In this document: positions 25,225-34,362 of the stretch, one piece after another
Layout: every line of letters starts with the position of its first letter
How positions within the stretch are numbered: position 1 is the first letter of the stretch
Assembly: GCF_016213215.1 (NCBI RefSeq)
Contig: NZ_JACRAW010000025.1
Location: forward strand, 1-64,000
Length of the DNA stretch: 64,000 nucleotides
Source: Bradyrhizobium sp.
GTDB lineage: Bacteria > Pseudomonadota > Alphaproteobacteria > Rhizobiales > Xanthobacteraceae
Direction of reading: 5' to 3'
Notes under the pieces: generated by a model
Told to the model about the DNA's origin: nothing
Seen by the model: the letters and a program-made list of their open reading frames with translations, nothing else
The model's database searches: none
Position numbers and translations under genes: made by a program

Positions 25225-26303
25225 GGTTCCAGGGCCTCATCCACCGCGTAGTCGCGCGACGCCGTTTTGCCCAGATACATCCAGTATTCAATCGGTGGGA
25301 TTCCGGTCCCCGGCCGTTTGACGCCGAGATTCTCCTCCGAGAAGCGCTCGCCGCTGCGAATGGGACGAATCGCGACAAGGCTCCTGCGCGCCACCGCTCG
25401 ATTTGGCAACTCTTCCGGCGCCGGAATCTTGCGCCCGTCGCCGAGCGATGCCTCGATATCGCGGATCGCTGACACCATCGCCGCCATTTCGTCCGGCTCG
25501 ATTGAAGCGCGGTGATCGGGTCCGGGCAGGTTACGGTCGAGCGTCATATGCTTTTCGACGACGGCCGCGCCAAGCGCCACGGCGGCCGCCGAGATATGAA
25601 TGCCGCGGCTGTGATCCGAGAACCCGACAGGAAGTCCGAACGCGTCGCGCAGCGTCGCCATCGCGCGCAGATTGATTGAATGCGGATCGGCCGGATACTC
25701 GGTCGTGCAATGCAGGAGGGTGACCTTGCTGCGCAGCTCCGTCCAGGCGTCGCGATCGAGCAGGACGTTCGCGAAGTCGGCCGGCGTCGGTCGCGCGCTG
25801 GCCTCGCGGAGATAGCCGAACGCGATAACTCCGAGTGCCTGCTCCACTTCCGTAAGCGTCGCCATGCCGGTCGACAGAATGATGGGCAGCCGGAAACGGG
25901 CAAGATGCAACAGCAGCGGCGCGTTCGTCAGATCGCCAGATCCAACTTTCAACGTGGTAACGCCGATTCGCCGGACGAGATGTGTTGCGCTGTCGGCATC
26001 GAACGGCGTCGACATGTAGGTGATATTGGCGGCGACGCAGGCGCCCGCAATGCGCTCTTCGTCCTCATCGCTGAGTTCGAGTGCGCGCAACATCTCAAGC
26101 TGCGACTCCTCGCTCCCGGTGGTAGCTCGCTGGTAGCTCGCTTTTGCCGCCTGCTCGGTTGCCAGCCGCTCTGCGCGGAACGATTGAAACTTGACCACAT
26201 CGGCCCCCGCGCGCCCGGCGGCTTCCACCAGCGCGAGCGCGCGGGCGCAATCACCGTTATGGTTGACGCCAGCCTCGGCAATGATCAGGGTTCGGCGATG
26301 CAT
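25221..26303 (-). CDS. neuB: N-acylneuraminate/legionaminate synthase (NeuB/LegI family)
   Basis: The 360-residue enzyme condenses phosphoenolpyruvate with a six-carbon N-acyl amino sugar to make a nine-carbon nonulosonic acid. The TIM barrel starts IIAEAGVNHNGD at residue 7. It continues with ADVVKFQSF near 32, MSTPFD near 93, KVGSGDLTN near 111, LLHCTTEYPA near 180 and GFSDHSRGIH near 210. A C-terminal SAF domain follows from about 300 (VAIRPIRSGERFSEENL). The ATG at 26303 is chosen because the family begins right at the IIAEAG strand; the longer open frame upstream has no similarity. It is the first gene of the leftward operon and diverges from neuA. LegI- or NeuB-like is clear; substrate choice follows from legB/legC in the window. 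Confidence 0.93.
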   Translation of the reverse strand: MHRRTLIIAEAGVNHNGDCARALALVEAAGRAGADVVKFQSFRAERLATEQAAKASYQRATTGSEESQLEMLRALELSDEDEERIAGACVAANITYMSTPFDADSATHLVRRIGVTTLKVGSGDLTNAPLLLHLARFRLPIILSTGMATLTEVEQALGVIAFGYLREASARPTPADFANVLLDRDAWTELRSKVTLLHCTTEYPADPHSINLRAMATLRDAFGLPVGFSDHSRGIHISAAAVALGAAVVEKHMTLDRNLPGPDHRASIEPDEMAAMVSAIRDIEASLGDGRKIPAPEELPNRAVARRSLVAIRPIRSGERFSEENLGVKRPGTGIPPIEYWMYLGKTASRDYAVDEALEP

Positions 26304-26475
26304 GAGTTTTCGTGGCGGAGCGGTGCGGGCGGTCGAATTTGCCCTCTGATCAAGCAGTTGTCTTAGTCGAGTACACTGGTAAAAGCAACGCAGGCGGGCT
26401 TCTTGCGCGTTCTCAAGCCCCGGGGACGGTGAACCATCGCGCCCACGCGCAAACGGCGGGATTGTTGCAAACAAA
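26304..26475. promoter_or_regulatory. Divergent promoter region between neuB and neuA
   Basis: This 172-base gap separates the leftward neuB operon from the rightward neuA-neuC pair, so both promoters must lie here or overlap the genes. It includes a locally AT-rich stretch near 26345-26395. I cannot define -35/-10 boxes or an operator. Confidence 0.5.
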
Positions 26476-27222
26476 ATGACCGATTCGGTGCAGATACTGT
26501 TCCTGCTCGTAGGCCGCGGTGGATCGAAAGGTTTGCCGGGGAAGAACTTGCGCGAGATCGGAGGCCTCAGCCTGATCGGATACAAGGCCAGGGCGGCCCG
26601 GCAGTCGCGCTATTGCACGCGGCTGATAGTCTCCAGCGACAGCCCGGAAATCCGGGCTGAAGCAGTCCGACATGGCGCCGAGATGCTGTTCGAGCGCCCG
26701 ACCGAACTCGCAACCGATACCGCCTCATCCAACGACGTCGTGCTTCACGCCATGGACTGGATCGAGACGAACGAGGGGCGGCGCTACGACGCCATCATGC
26801 TGCTTGAGCCTTCCTCGCCCTTCGCGCTGCCCGAGCATTTCGATCAGGCCGTCGAACTCTCCGTCGCACGCAGGGCGAGCCTCGTGGTCGGCATGCGTGA
26901 GACGGAGGTATCCTCGGTCTTCGTCGGCACGCTTGCAGCGGACGGTTCGATCGGCGGCATCGTCGAGAAAATGCTCAAGATGCCGGCCCAGCGCCGGCAG
27001 GACCAGCCGCCCGAAGTGACCATGAACGGCGCTCTTTACCTGATCGGTTGGGATGCCATGCGCAAGCACCGCAAGATCTACGCCGACCCCACGACCAGCT
27101 ACGGCATCCTGATGGACCGCATGCACTCGATCGAGATCGAGACCGCGGCCGACCTCGCCTATGCATCATACGTGATCGAGCACGGCATGCTCGATGCCTC
27201 GCCCTGGCGACAGCAATCATGA
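26476..27222 (+). CDS. neuA: CMP-nonulosonate (CMP-legionaminate/sialate) cytidylyltransferase
   Basis: The 248-residue enzyme activates a nonulosonic acid as its CMP derivative. LLVGRGGSKGLPGKNLREIGG at residues 10-30 is the CTP-binding motif, and the family order continues with IVSSDSPEIRAEAVRHGAE near 51, RPTELATD near 74 and MLLEPSSPF near 105. PTTSYGILMDRMHSIEIETAADL near the C-terminus is the usual end of this group. It lacks the extra C-terminal hydrolase domain of some NeuA proteins. It overlaps neuC by four bases (ATGA), so the two are co-translated. Whether the sugar is legionaminic acid, an epimer or a sialic acid cannot be read from this protein. Confidence 0.9.
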   Translation: MTDSVQILFLLVGRGGSKGLPGKNLREIGGLSLIGYKARAARQSRYCTRLIVSSDSPEIRAEAVRHGAEMLFERPTELATDTASSNDVVLHAMDWIETNEGRRYDAIMLLEPSSPFALPEHFDQAVELSVARRASLVVGMRETEVSSVFVGTLAADGSIGGIVEKMLKMPAQRRQDQPPEVTMNGALYLIGWDAMRKHRKIYADPTTSYGILMDRMHSIEIETAADLAYASYVIEHGMLDASPWRQQS

Positions 27223-28382
27223 GCGCAACACGCCGCCGCATCGCCGTCGTCACGGGGTCGCGCGCAGACTATGGGTTGCTGCGGGGCATTCTGACGCGTC
27301 TGCAGAAAATGGATGACATCGATCTCAGTGTCATCGCCTGCGGCATGCACCTGCTGCCCAAGTTCGGCGAAACGTGGCGGATCATCGAGGCCGACGGCCT
27401 TCCGATCGCAGCGAAGGTCGACCTCAAGCTCGATGACGACCGCGCCGAGACGGTCGCCCGCGGCACCGGCATCGGCATCAGCGGCTTCGCCGATGTGTTT
27501 CCACGGCTCGCCCCCGACATCGCGGTGGTGCTTGGCGACCGCTTCGAGATCCTGTCGGCGGCGGTCGCGGCTATGATGCTGAACGTCCCGATCGCGCATA
27601 TCCATGGCGGAGAAGTCACCGCCGGCGCCTTCGACGACGCTATACGCCACGCCATCACCAAGATGGCGTGCCTGCACTTCGTCGCCGCCGAGCCCTATCG
27701 GCGCCGCGTGATCCAGATGGGTGAGAATCCGGACTTCGTCTTCAGCGTCGGCGCGCCGGGTCTGGATTTCGCCAGCGCTGCGCGCCCGATGACCCGTACC
27801 GAGCTCTATGCGGAGCTCGGTATCAGCGGCCCGGAACGCTTCCTGCTGGTCACCCTTCACCCAACCACGGCACAGCCGGATACGGACAAAGGAAATATTT
27901 CCGCGTTGCTGGGTGCGCTGGAACAGGTCGAGGACCGCAGTTTCATCTTCACCGGCGTCAACGCCGATCCCGGCTATCGTGCGATCGACGAAGCGATCAC
28001 CGCGTTTGTGGCAGCGCGCCCAGGCCGGGCGTACCTTTTCTCCTCGCTCGGCAGCGAGCGCTATTGGGCGGCGCTGCGGCTGACCGATGCGGTGATTGGC
28101 AACTCCTCCAGCGGCATCCTCGAGGCGCCTGCGGCCGGAGTGCCATCGATCAATATCGGTGATCGGCAGCGGGGTCGGCTTCGCGCCGCATCGATCATCG
28201 ACTGTCCGGCCGACCAGGCGGCGATCGTCGCGAGCCTTCGCAGCATCCTTGAAGGCACGTTCCAACCCGACAGGTCGATCGAGCCGCCCTACGGCCGCGG
28301 CGGAGCTTCGGAGAAGATCGCCGAAACTCTCCGAAAGATCGACATCGGTCGCGCTTTCCCCAAGCACTTCCATGACCTGTGA
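27219..28382 (+). CDS. neuC: Hydrolysing NDP-N-acyl-sugar 2-epimerase (NeuC/LegG family)
   Basis: The 387-residue GT-B-fold enzyme removes the nucleotide and epimerises C2, giving the free six-carbon substrate of NeuB. The N-terminus VVTGSRADYGLLRGIL, the central AHIHGGEVTAGAFDDAIRHAITKMA near 128, and the C-terminal IGNSSSGILEAPAAGVPSINIGDRQRGR near 290 are diagnostic. In a legionaminic pathway the substrate would be the GDP- or UDP-linked 2,4-diacetamido-2,4,6-trideoxy sugar made by LegB, LegC and an acetyltransferase. The ATG at 27219 overlaps the neuA stop. No other gene follows in the same operon before the pseudogene remnant. Confidence 0.91.
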   Translation: MSATRRRIAVVTGSRADYGLLRGILTRLQKMDDIDLSVIACGMHLLPKFGETWRIIEADGLPIAAKVDLKLDDDRAETVARGTGIGISGFADVFPRLAPDIAVVLGDRFEILSAAVAAMMLNVPIAHIHGGEVTAGAFDDAIRHAITKMACLHFVAAEPYRRRVIQMGENPDFVFSVGAPGLDFASAARPMTRTELYAELGISGPERFLLVTLHPTTAQPDTDKGNISALLGALEQVEDRSFIFTGVNADPGYRAIDEAITAFVAARPGRAYLFSSLGSERYWAALRLTDAVIGNSSSGILEAPAAGVPSINIGDRQRGRLRAASIIDCPADQAAIVASLRSILEGTFQPDRSIEPPYGRGGASEKIAETLRKIDIGRAFPKHFHDL

Positions 28383-28576
28383 CGCCGTCGGACGCGCCGG
28401 AAACCGTCGCATGAGCCCTCGCGCGGTTGCTGACGTACGGCGGCAGGGAAATAAAGTTCTGTACGCCTTCGGAGACTCCGACATGACGACAGCCGACACA
28501 CTCGCCGATAGGGCGCCAGCTGTGCGTATAGCCGGTATCAGCGAAGTGCCGATTCCGCCCTACCGCGGCAAGCGAC

Positions 28577-28816
28577 CTGGCTGCGCAGCGGGCTGTCCTT
28601 GCGAACAAAGGCGAGATTAATCTGCGAGCGCACCGTCGAGCGCGCGCACGCGCACCTCCAGCACGTCATAAACCGCAAACCCGGCCTCGTCACAGAAGCG
28701 CACGATGTTGGCAAACTGCGGGATGCCGTGACGCATCGGCTGCGCATCAGGCGCAAGCCCATCGGCTCCAAGGCGCCATTGATGGCCTGGAACACGCCTG
28801 AACAAAATGCCTTCAT
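28577..28816 (-). pseudogene. FkbM-family methyltransferase remnant, deleted and frameshifted
   Basis: Three leftward pieces in two frames read as parts of one FkbM methyltransferase. A start-like piece MKAFCSGVFQAINGALEPMG lies at 28757-28816. In a second frame, about 28745-28620, the protein reads HGIPQFANIVRFCDEAGFAVYDVLEVRVRALDGALA. Back in the first frame near 28624 it continues QINLAFVRKDSPLRSQ. The last two segments are the family's C-terminal pattern (FAEVIAFL..GF..YD, DGAL.Q.D..FVR.DSPLR). The SAM-binding middle is missing, so a deletion and at least two frame changes have occurred. It fills most of the gap between neuC and the next epimerase; the rest of 28383-28979 shows nothing. 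Confidence 0.7.
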
Positions 28817-28979
28817 GAAAGCGCGCGCGTCGAAAAGGCTGGGAGGAGGCGATCCGATCGCAAGAGTACCTTCAGCGAGAAGAAATTCGCCTCGATTTGC
28901 AATCGATTGTTCGGTTTGCTAGATCAGCGCGACCTGCTGGTCAAGCGACCGCGCACCTTTCGAAAGCAGCGAAATCAGC

Positions 28980-29933
28980 ATGAAAGTTCTAGTGACCGGC
29001 AGCTCCGGCTTTATCGGTCAGGCGGTGGTGCGCCGCCTCCGGGCCGAAGGCTGCGACGTCGCCGGGCTCGATAAGGCATCGGGTGCCGCAACCGACCTTG
29101 TCTGCGACATCCTCGATGCTGGCCGGCTCAGCGAGGCCGTGCAGGGCTATGCTCCGGACACGCTGGTTCATCTTGCGGCCCGCATCGACCTCGATGAAAA
29201 AACCAATCTTGCAGGCTACGCCGCCAATATCGAAGGCGTAGAGAACCTGCTCGCCGCCGTTCGCTCGACGCCCTCGATCCGGCGGGCAATCTGGACCTCG
29301 TCGCAGCTCGTCTGCCGCGTCGGCTATGTGCCACGGAGCGAAACCGACTACAACGCCGACACACTGTACGGAAAGAGCAAGATCCGCACCGAACAGATCG
29401 TGCGCGAGGAAGACGGCGCCGGGCGCGAATGGTGCCTGGCGCGTCCGACGACTGTGTGGGGCCCCGGCATGAGCACGCATTATCAGCGCTTTCTGCACAT
29501 GATGGAGCGCGGATACTACTTCCACGTCGGAAACAAGCCGCTGTGGAAGTCCTACAGCTATATCGAGAACATCGCATTCCAGTACTGGCGCCTGCTCCAG
29601 GCTCCGGCTGAGCAGATCCATCGCAAGATGTTCTATCTCGCCGATTACGAGCCGATCGACCTGCTTGCCTGGTGCGACGCGTTCCAGCGTGCATTCGGCG
29701 CGCGGCCCATTCCCCACGTGCCCGTCGGCATCGCCCGTATGCTCGCCCTCTGCGGCGATGCCGTGAATGCGATCGGAATGAAGGGATTTCCGTTCAATTC
29801 GTTCCGCCTGAACAACGTGCTGACGCAGTACCAGTTCGACCTCAAGCCCACCGCGGCAGTGTGCGGTCCACTCCCATACACTATGGAGCAAGGCGTCGCG
29901 GCAACCGCGGCATGGCTTCGATCGGCGCGCTGA
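28980..29933 (+). CDS. NAD-dependent epimerase/dehydratase (extended SDR)
   Basis: The 317-residue protein has the Rossmann loop LVTGSSGFIGQAVV at its start, LVHLAARIDLD near 60, TSSQLVCRVGYVPRSETD near 103 and the YGKSK catalytic pair near 129. ARPTTVWGPGMSTHYQRFL near 152 belongs to the substrate-binding part. It is an NDP-sugar epimerase, reductase or dehydratase. The active-site TSS points to an epimerase or reductase rather than a TDE-type dehydratase. It stands alone between the methyltransferase remnant and the converging polymerase gene, nine bases away. The substrate is not evident. Confidence 0.8.
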   Translation: MKVLVTGSSGFIGQAVVRRLRAEGCDVAGLDKASGAATDLVCDILDAGRLSEAVQGYAPDTLVHLAARIDLDEKTNLAGYAANIEGVENLLAAVRSTPSIRRAIWTSSQLVCRVGYVPRSETDYNADTLYGKSKIRTEQIVREEDGAGREWCLARPTTVWGPGMSTHYQRFLHMMERGYYFHVGNKPLWKSYSYIENIAFQYWRLLQAPAEQIHRKMFYLADYEPIDLLAWCDAFQRAFGARPIPHVPVGIARMLALCGDAVNAIGMKGFPFNSFRLNNVLTQYQFDLKPTAAVCGPLPYTMEQGVAATAAWLRSAR

Positions 29934-29941
29934 ACGCCGCC

Positions 29942-31540
29942 TCAACTCGCCGTGCTGCTGAGGTGAAGCTTACCCGTTTTGCGTCGCGAACCCCATCCCA
30001 CCGTCATCACATCGAGGGCTATTCCGGTGACGAGGATCGAGAGCAGGACCAGCGCGGAGTTGGCCACTCCCAGCGGTCCCTGGATCGGGCTCAACAGTAT
30101 ACTGGCGAGGACAAAGATGAGGAGCAGCGCCGGCGTGATCAACGTGGAGCGCATGTGCCCCGCCGCGCTCCAGCCAGCGGCGAATCCCCAGATCAGGACG
30201 TAGACGATCGCGCCAAAGATCCCGAAATCAATGAACGCAGCGACCCACACGGTCGGAAAGAACCCAAAGATCCCCGCGGACCGCAGCTCCGTTTCCATGA
30301 GAGTCACTTGCTCGCTGCCCGGGAAGAACACCCGAAGGATCGGCGAAAGCACGCCGACCTCGTAGACCCCCCATTTGGGACTGATCTTGTCGCGCGCATG
30401 CCAGACGACATCGACCGTCCGTACACCGTGGCTCAGATAGAAATAGGTACTGAGCCCGATCAGAGCCTCTGGGGGTGAAATATAACCAGATTGCATGGCC
30501 GACGTGACGTATCCACGCGGCTTCACGTTCCACGTTTCCAACATTATAGCCAGGATGTCCTCCGCCGCCATTGCCGCAGACGGGATGGCCCTCGCAGCCC
30601 TCGCTTCCGCGACCTTTTGATTGAGGTCGCTCGCGGTGATAAGGGAACTGGAATACGACCGGATGTCTTTCCGGCCCGGAGCGGTGTCACCAGACAGTCG
30701 GGAGTCCCGCTCAGTCTTTTCCTGCGCCAGTTCTTGAATCAGCGGAAACATCTGGTTGCAGAACATTTGCCGGCTGGCCCACATCGAGTTCGAATAGACT
30801 GCAAAGACACCGACGGCCACCGCTAACTTGAGCAACAGGTGATGGCCGCGCGGGAAAGGCGGCCGGCGCTCGCTGAGACGAACCAGCATCGCCGCAACGA
30901 TCAGCACAAGCACGAACAGGATCGACATCCGACCCGAATAGAGCAATGCGTAGCCGACCGGAGAAATCAGGGACAATTGGGCAAGCGCCGCCGCCCAGCC
31001 TTTGATTTCCTCACCCTTCAGCAGGAACAGCACCACTGACACAAAGCCGAAGGAGAAAGTGAGATATCCGAGGTAAAGCAGTGGCGTACGTTTTATCGCG
31101 ATCGCATCCACCAATCCGGGGGCGCAGCGCAACAGCTCGGAATACTCAATGTTTCTCACGCCGCTCAGCATCGTGCGATCAACGGCGATCAGTCCGATTC
31201 CGACGATCCCCATCAGCGATGTCACAAGCACCACACGATTCAATGTCACGGCCGTAGATGCAGACATTTCTGCCTGGCGTGCGAACCAGGTGTTGAAGAC
31301 GAACTTTCCGCCAACAAATCCCGCCAGGAACAGCGCGGTTCCGGCCGCAATCAACCCCGACGCCACTGCGGACGGCTGTCCGGGATAATCGATTGGGCCA
31401 ATCGCGACACTGGCGAACGCCGCGAACCAGACCAACAGGATCAGAATCGCGGGTGACGACAGACCGCCAGCCAACCAAATTAGCCGCTGCATTTTGGCAG
31501 TCGAACCGTTTGATAATCCAAGGTTGTGTAGCAAGGTCAT
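29942..31540 (-). CDS. Polytopic membrane protein, O-antigen/oligosaccharide polymerase (Wzy) candidate
   Basis: The 532-residue protein has about twelve hydrophobic segments and a large hydrophilic loop of roughly 130 residues (about 280-410). It ends in a soluble basic tail. This is the layout of Wzy polymerases, which join lipid-linked repeat units in the periplasm, and it lies next to a Wzx-like flippase transcribed in the same direction 49 bases upstream. Sequence identity among Wzy proteins is low, so the call rests on topology and context. The ATG at 31540 is chosen because the longer upstream frame overlaps the flippase gene and is not hydrophobic. Confidence 0.68.
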   Translation of the reverse strand: MTLLHNLGLSNGSTAKMQRLIWLAGGLSSPAILILLVWFAAFASVAIGPIDYPGQPSAVASGLIAAGTALFLAGFVGGKFVFNTWFARQAEMSASTAVTLNRVVLVTSLMGIVGIGLIAVDRTMLSGVRNIEYSELLRCAPGLVDAIAIKRTPLLYLGYLTFSFGFVSVVLFLLKGEEIKGWAAALAQLSLISPVGYALLYSGRMSILFVLVLIVAAMLVRLSERRPPFPRGHHLLLKLAVAVGVFAVYSNSMWASRQMFCNQMFPLIQELAQEKTERDSRLSGDTAPGRKDIRSYSSSLITASDLNQKVAEARAARAIPSAAMAAEDILAIMLETWNVKPRGYVTSAMQSGYISPPEALIGLSTYFYLSHGVRTVDVVWHARDKISPKWGVYEVGVLSPILRVFFPGSEQVTLMETELRSAGIFGFFPTVWVAAFIDFGIFGAIVYVLIWGFAAGWSAAGHMRSTLITPALLLIFVLASILLSPIQGPLGVANSALVLLSILVTGIALDVMTVGWGSRRKTGKLHLSSTAS

Positions 31541-31589
31541 ACTGACACCGTAATGGCGGCCGGCCGCGGCCTCGCAGGATGCGCTCGGG

Positions 31590-32915
31590 TTACGGATAGA
31601 GCATGTCGGGATCAGTGGGAAGGCCGACGCCCTGCGGTGACGCCGGTTCCCCTTTGCCTTGGCGAATCCTGTAGGCGGCAAAAGCCACCAGCGAAACGAA
31701 TAGGGCCGCATTCGCGACGCCGCCGGCCAGTGCCGCACCATAGATCCCGAGGACCGGCACCAGAAGGAAGTTGAGCAGCGTAGATACCAGCGCGGAGCCA
31801 ACATTACAGAGCAGAAGATATTTGTCGGATCGCGCCGCATAGAGCGCATAGGATGGCACATCGGCCATCATCCGCAGGAAGATCCCGGGCAGCATGGCAT
31901 AGAACACCCAAATATCCGACGCATAGGTCGACAGGCCGAGCAAGCCAAGCATCGGTCCCATAGCGACGCCGGAGATAACCATTGTCGCTGACGCCAGCGC
32001 AAGCATCGACCAGACGAAAGTGCGCAGGGCCGTGCGGTAGGCCTCCATGCCCGCCGCATATCCGGCGATGACCTTCGGCAGGAACTGGTGCGATACCGAC
32101 GCGCCGAGCGACAACAGGCCGATCAGGATCGTCGAATAGAACGTATAGATGCCGAGCGCATCGCGTCCGACGAAGCGATCGATGACAAAGCGATCGACAT
32201 AGGAAATGACCAGCGCGCCGGCCGCGGTCAGCATGAATGGGCGTGCCGTCCGCAAGCCCTTGAGAATCTCTTTCCAGTCGGGTCGATAGCCCCCGAGCTC
32301 TCGCCACGGCATTTCGGACAACGAGAACGCCGCGAATGCGATCGAAAGCACGCCTCCCAGGGCCCACCAGACCAGCACCGTCTCGAGCGAACGCGTCGAT
32401 GGCACGACGAACATGAGCAGCGCGATCGCATAGACCCAGATGCCGCCGCGAAGGAATACGCCGATATAGGCCCGCACCGGCCGCCAGGTGATGATCAGGA
32501 TGCGCGTCGCCTCCAGGGAGACGTGCTCGGTGAGCAGGATCAACAGAAACCACGGGGCAAGATGCGCGGGAAATCCCCCCGCGAGAGCAGCCGCCGCGAC
32601 AACAAGCCCGACGACTATCAACGCCGCCGAGGCAAGCGCCATCTGGTCTACGATGATACGGGCACGCCGTAACGGGCTCGCTGGCACCAGTTCGCGCAGC
32701 GTATACGAATAGAATTCGAGTCCGGTCGCGAGCAGTGCGAAGGCCAGCGCGGCGGTTATTAGGCCGTACTCGCCCATTTCGGCAGGCGACAGCATCCGCG
32801 CAAGCAGGAGCGAGAGCAGAAAGCGGCTCGCCAGCGTCACTGCGCGCAGAATCAAGGCAGAGACCGTGCCCGCGATCGCAGGCCGCTTTACAAGGTCTAC
32901 CAGACGAGAGTGCAT
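31590..32915 (-). CDS. wzx: Polysaccharide flippase (Wzx, MATE/MOP superfamily)
   Basis: The 441-residue protein has about 12 membrane segments, spaced as in Wzx. LARMLSPAEMGEYGLITAALAFALLATGLEFYSYTLREL near residue 40 is the family's N-terminal pattern, and VISYVDRFVIDRFVGRDALGIYTFYSTI near 215 is its mid-protein mark. It would move undecaprenyl-linked repeat units across the inner membrane. The ATG at 32915 is preferred because the longer open frame upstream runs into the next gene and is Arg/Ser-rich. The following gene is the Wzy candidate, so the pair probably serves one polymer. Confidence 0.86.
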   Translation of the reverse strand: MHSRLVDLVKRPAIAGTVSALILRAVTLASRFLLSLLLARMLSPAEMGEYGLITAALAFALLATGLEFYSYTLRELVPASPLRRARIIVDQMALASAALIVVGLVVAAAALAGGFPAHLAPWFLLILLTEHVSLEATRILIITWRPVRAYIGVFLRGGIWVYAIALLMFVVPSTRSLETVLVWWALGGVLSIAFAAFSLSEMPWRELGGYRPDWKEILKGLRTARPFMLTAAGALVISYVDRFVIDRFVGRDALGIYTFYSTILIGLLSLGASVSHQFLPKVIAGYAAGMEAYRTALRTFVWSMLALASATMVISGVAMGPMLGLLGLSTYASDIWVFYAMLPGIFLRMMADVPSYALYAARSDKYLLLCNVGSALVSTLLNFLLVPVLGIYGAALAGGVANAALFVSLVAFAAYRIRQGKGEPASPQGVGLPTDPDMLYP

Positions 32916-32973
32916 CGCGCTGTTCCATCGGGCTTGCCGCCCGCCGTCGTGGGTTGCGAACGCCGCGAAGACC

Positions 32974-34362
32974 TCAAGCGGCGCTTCTGTAGGACTTGAG
33001 AAATCTTGGCAAATGGGCGTTAAGCGAGCGGACCAGCGACTTCGCGGACTCGCGCGCGGCCTCACTCTCGGGATCGAATTTGCGCCAGCCGAAATAGTCG
33101 CCCTCGACGCTGATCGAGGCGAGATGCCGCATGATCTCGAACCGGGTCCTCGCAAGATCGTCAGGGAAGTGCCATTGCTCTAGCCTATCGATCAGATGGT
33201 CGATCTCGCCGACGTTGCGGATATGGAGGAAATGCCGCTCTGTCGCATAGTAAGGCTCTGTTGCTATGGAACAGAGCCCTGCCAGCGCGGCCTGGAATCC
33301 GATCGTTCCCGTGAAGGTGAGCGAAATCGCGCATTTGGCGATCAACAGGTTGGCCGGCACGTCATATGGCACCAGCGTAACGTGCGGCAGCCCCGCCAAC
33401 CGTTCAAACAGCTCGCGCTGGCGGAAGCCAAACTGGAGCGGATGATCCTTGACGAAAATCCGGTAACCCGCGCGGCCAAGCACCTCGCAATAGCGCACCA
33501 CCACGTCATCATGCGCGAGCATGTCTCTTGAGCTCAGCCAGTAGTCCATCGAGGCTTCCGGAAACAGCTGCAGCCCCAGGAACACTCGACGCTGGCGCGG
33601 CACCTCGCCAAGCCGCTTTTCCCAATCCGGATCAAGAAGCCTGAGGACCGCGACATCGCGGATGCGAACCTTGTGCTTCAGCCGCTTCAGCGCATCCATG
33701 TAGTGGCAATTGTACGGGTCGCGTTTGAGGAAGCGCCAGAGATTGAAGAACGCGCCGCGCACCGCGTAGTAGCTGAACACACGCCAGAATCTCGCGCGCG
33801 AGAAGCGCGTGGCGTCACGCACATAGGCTGGCGCGAAATCCTCTTGGCAGAGCTGGCCGACGGCCGCCTCGATATCCTCGCTGGAAGGCTCGCGAAGCCA
33901 GACCGGCCGTCCCCGGCGCATGAACATCACTTGGTCAGGAATGATCGAGGTAGTCATCTCAAGAAGATCGATCCCGCGCTCCCGTGCCGTCCTTTCCATG
34001 ACATCCATGACGTACCGGTCGATGGTGAAAGTCATGACGAGTTCGGGCGCGAGTTCGTCGAAGGCATGTTCGATGGCCTGCGCCATGCCGCCGATCATCC
34101 GAAGCGCGAGATTGCGGTCGATGCTCCTTAGGACCCGGCATCGAAGAATGATGTCGGCACACCCCTCGTCGCCGAACCGCGCGATCGCCGCCTTCGCCGC
34201 ATCAGCCCTGCGCACGAAGCGATTGAAATCGTTCACCAGCGAATAATCCCCGTCCCCGCGCAGATCGCTCAGGACCACGGCATCGGCGAAATCAATCTGC
34301 GAAGCCAGGTATTTCCACCACGCCGTCGTGCTGTGAATGGTAAAAAAGACGATACGGGGCAT
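32974..34362 (-). CDS. Capsule-polysaccharide-synthesis-like transferase (GT-B, KpsC/LpsZ-related)
   Basis: The 462-residue protein is largely soluble. Its C-terminal half has IFVKDHPLQFGFR near residue 315, HVTLVPYDVPANLL near 342, and ISLTFTGTIGFQAALAGLCSIATEPYYA near 362. The spacing of the KDHP and TGTIGFQAAL motifs matches the capsule synthesis family (PF05159-like), whose best known members transfer Kdo-type sugars from CMP donors. A CMP-nonulosonate transferase is therefore a fair guess here, but only a guess. The ATG at 34362 overlaps the stop of legC by one base or more (ATGA), so it is co-translated with the nonulosonate genes. Confidence 0.68.
   Translation of the reverse strand: MPRIVFFTIHSTTAWWKYLASQIDFADAVVLSDLRGDGDYSLVNDFNRFVRRADAAKAAIARFGDEGCADIILRCRVLRSIDRNLALRMIGGMAQAIEHAFDELAPELVMTFTIDRYVMDVMERTARERGIDLLEMTTSIIPDQVMFMRRGRPVWLREPSSEDIEAAVGQLCQEDFAPAYVRDATRFSRARFWRVFSYYAVRGAFFNLWRFLKRDPYNCHYMDALKRLKHKVRIRDVAVLRLLDPDWEKRLGEVPRQRRVFLGLQLFPEASMDYWLSSRDMLAHDDVVVRYCEVLGRAGYRIFVKDHPLQFGFRQRELFERLAGLPHVTLVPYDVPANLLIAKCAISLTFTGTIGFQAALAGLCSIATEPYYATERHFLHIRNVGEIDHLIDRLEQWHFPDDLARTRFEIMRHLASISVEGDYFGWRKFDPESEAARESAKSLVRSLNAHLPRFLKSYRSAA

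Noticed and set aside
28599..28922. A 107-codon plus-strand frame in the gap after neuC
   Set aside because: The opposite strand gives FkbM methyltransferase pieces, while this frame has no recognisable features.
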